Source: CAXGUU01 sp964012875
Lineage (GTDB): Bacteria > Pseudomonadota > Gammaproteobacteria > Ga0077536
Direction of reading: 5' to 3'
NCBI GenBank assembly: GCA_964012875.1
Contig: CAXGUU010000014.1
Location: 1 to 23,219, forward strand
DNA: 23,219 nt
Below, in pieces: positions 22,648 to 23,219 of this stretch (position 1 is the stretch's first letter; each line of letters opens with the position of its first letter). A program made the position numbers and the translations under genes. The notes below the pieces were generated by a model that was not told where the DNA came from, did no database searches, and worked only from the letters and a program-made list of their open reading frames with translations.

Positions 22648-23219
22648 TCAGGAAGTCTCGGATAACGACTTCGAATTTTTCATGTTGCGAAAGACGAGAG
22701 GAATCGCCTGAGTCTCGGAATCCGACGCTGATTCAATACGGTCAACTTCGGCCACGAGGGCCGCATGGTGGAGGGATTTTCCACACACAGGGTCGGCTGC
22801 GGCAGCGTCCCCGGCCAACATATAGGCCTGGCAGCGGCAGCCGCCGAAATCCTTGGTTTTGTCCGGGCAGCTACGGCAGGGTTCCTTCATCCAGTCCAGG
22901 CCACGAAACTTGTTAAACGCATCGGACTCGTTCCAGATCGCGTCGATTGAATAGTCGCGAACGTTGGGAAACTGAAGTCCGGGTAGCGTCGTTGCCGCAT
23001 GGCATGGCAGGGCGCTGCCGTCCGGGGCAATGGTCAGGAATATCGAGCCCCAGCCGTTCATGCAGGCTTTGGGCGTCGATTCAAAGTAGTCAGGCACGAC
23101 GTAGATGATCTTCATTTGATCTTTCATCCGCGCCTGGTAGTCGACCGCAATCTGCTCGGCGCGGCGCAGTTAATCGCGCGTCGGCAATAACGCATCGAGA
23201 TTGAGTTTCGACCAACCGT
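22648..23219 (-). pseudogene. pqqE: pqqE 3' part, interrupted by an in-frame TAA (partial at right edge)
   Basis: The minus-strand frame entering at the right edge encodes GWSKLNLDALLPTRD, then TAA (23170-23172), then LRRAEQIAVDYQARMKDQ and the rest of PqqE to the stop at 22648-22650. In relatives the region reads PTREQLERAE, so the TAA replaces a Gln codon (CAA to TAA, one change). Downstream the C-terminal SPASM domain is intact: PKACMNGWG, LPCHAATTLPGL, EPCRSC, FGGCRCQAYMLAGDAAA and ADPVC hold the ligands of the auxiliary Fe-S clusters. PqqE is the radical SAM enzyme that joins Glu and Tyr of PqqA. A start at ATG 23127 could give only this fragment. Either a real nonsense mutation or a base error; the radical SAM half lies beyond the edge. 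Confidence 0.85.

Overview
The window looks like a chromosomal piece of a Gram-negative, moderately GC-rich proteobacterium, most likely a gammaproteobacterium. It carries a TonB-dependent receptor, a 16-stranded-type porin, periplasmic proteins with signal peptides and a sigma-54 two-component system. No tRNA, rRNA, CRISPR array, insertion sequence or prophage was recognised. The main theme is PQQ-linked alcohol oxidation next to a tungsten-type aldehyde ferredoxin oxidoreductase (AOR).

Left part (1-2776). Three minus-strand genes form a compact run: an L,D-transpeptidase, a DUF302 secreted protein and a MotA/TolQ/ExbB-like membrane protein cut by the left edge. A cytochrome b561 gene reads rightwards and meets pqqA, a 24-residue PQQ precursor peptide gene on the minus strand, across a shared bidirectional terminator. 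pqqA has a near-consensus sigma-54 (-24/-12) promoter.

Regulators (3013-5920). A membrane histidine kinase and an NtrC-family sigma-54 activator lie directly upstream of pqqA and are divergently transcribed. A 16-bp palindrome about 142 bp upstream of the predicted pqqA start site is a candidate enhancer for this activator. This suggests that the pair switches on PQQ precursor synthesis.

Middle (6258-11224). A DUF1244 gene and a large TonB-dependent receptor with acidic, cysteine-bracketed inserts read rightwards. A beta-propeller protein and a substrate-binding protein, both of types associated with PQQ-dependent alcohol dehydrogenase systems, read leftwards.

AOR operon (11562-17864). aorA (four [4Fe-4S]), aorB (W-pterin catalytic subunit), aorC (FAD/NAD subunit) and aorD (MoaD-like) follow the AorABCD order known from Aromatoleum. 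A TPR-sulfotransferase and a small unknown protein follow closely. Alcohols oxidised by a PQQ enzyme encoded elsewhere would give aldehydes, which this AOR could oxidise to acids.

Right part (18185-23219). A porin with its own sigma-70 promoter and terminator, a SHOCT-domain exported protein, proline iminopeptidase and FolP read rightwards. They meet the 3' part of pqqE (minus strand) at the right edge. The pqqE reading frame is interrupted by an in-frame TAA where the family usually has Gln, so the gene is either broken or affected by a sequence error. The rest of pqqBCD, if present, lies outside the window, so pqqA is about 20 kb from pqqE.
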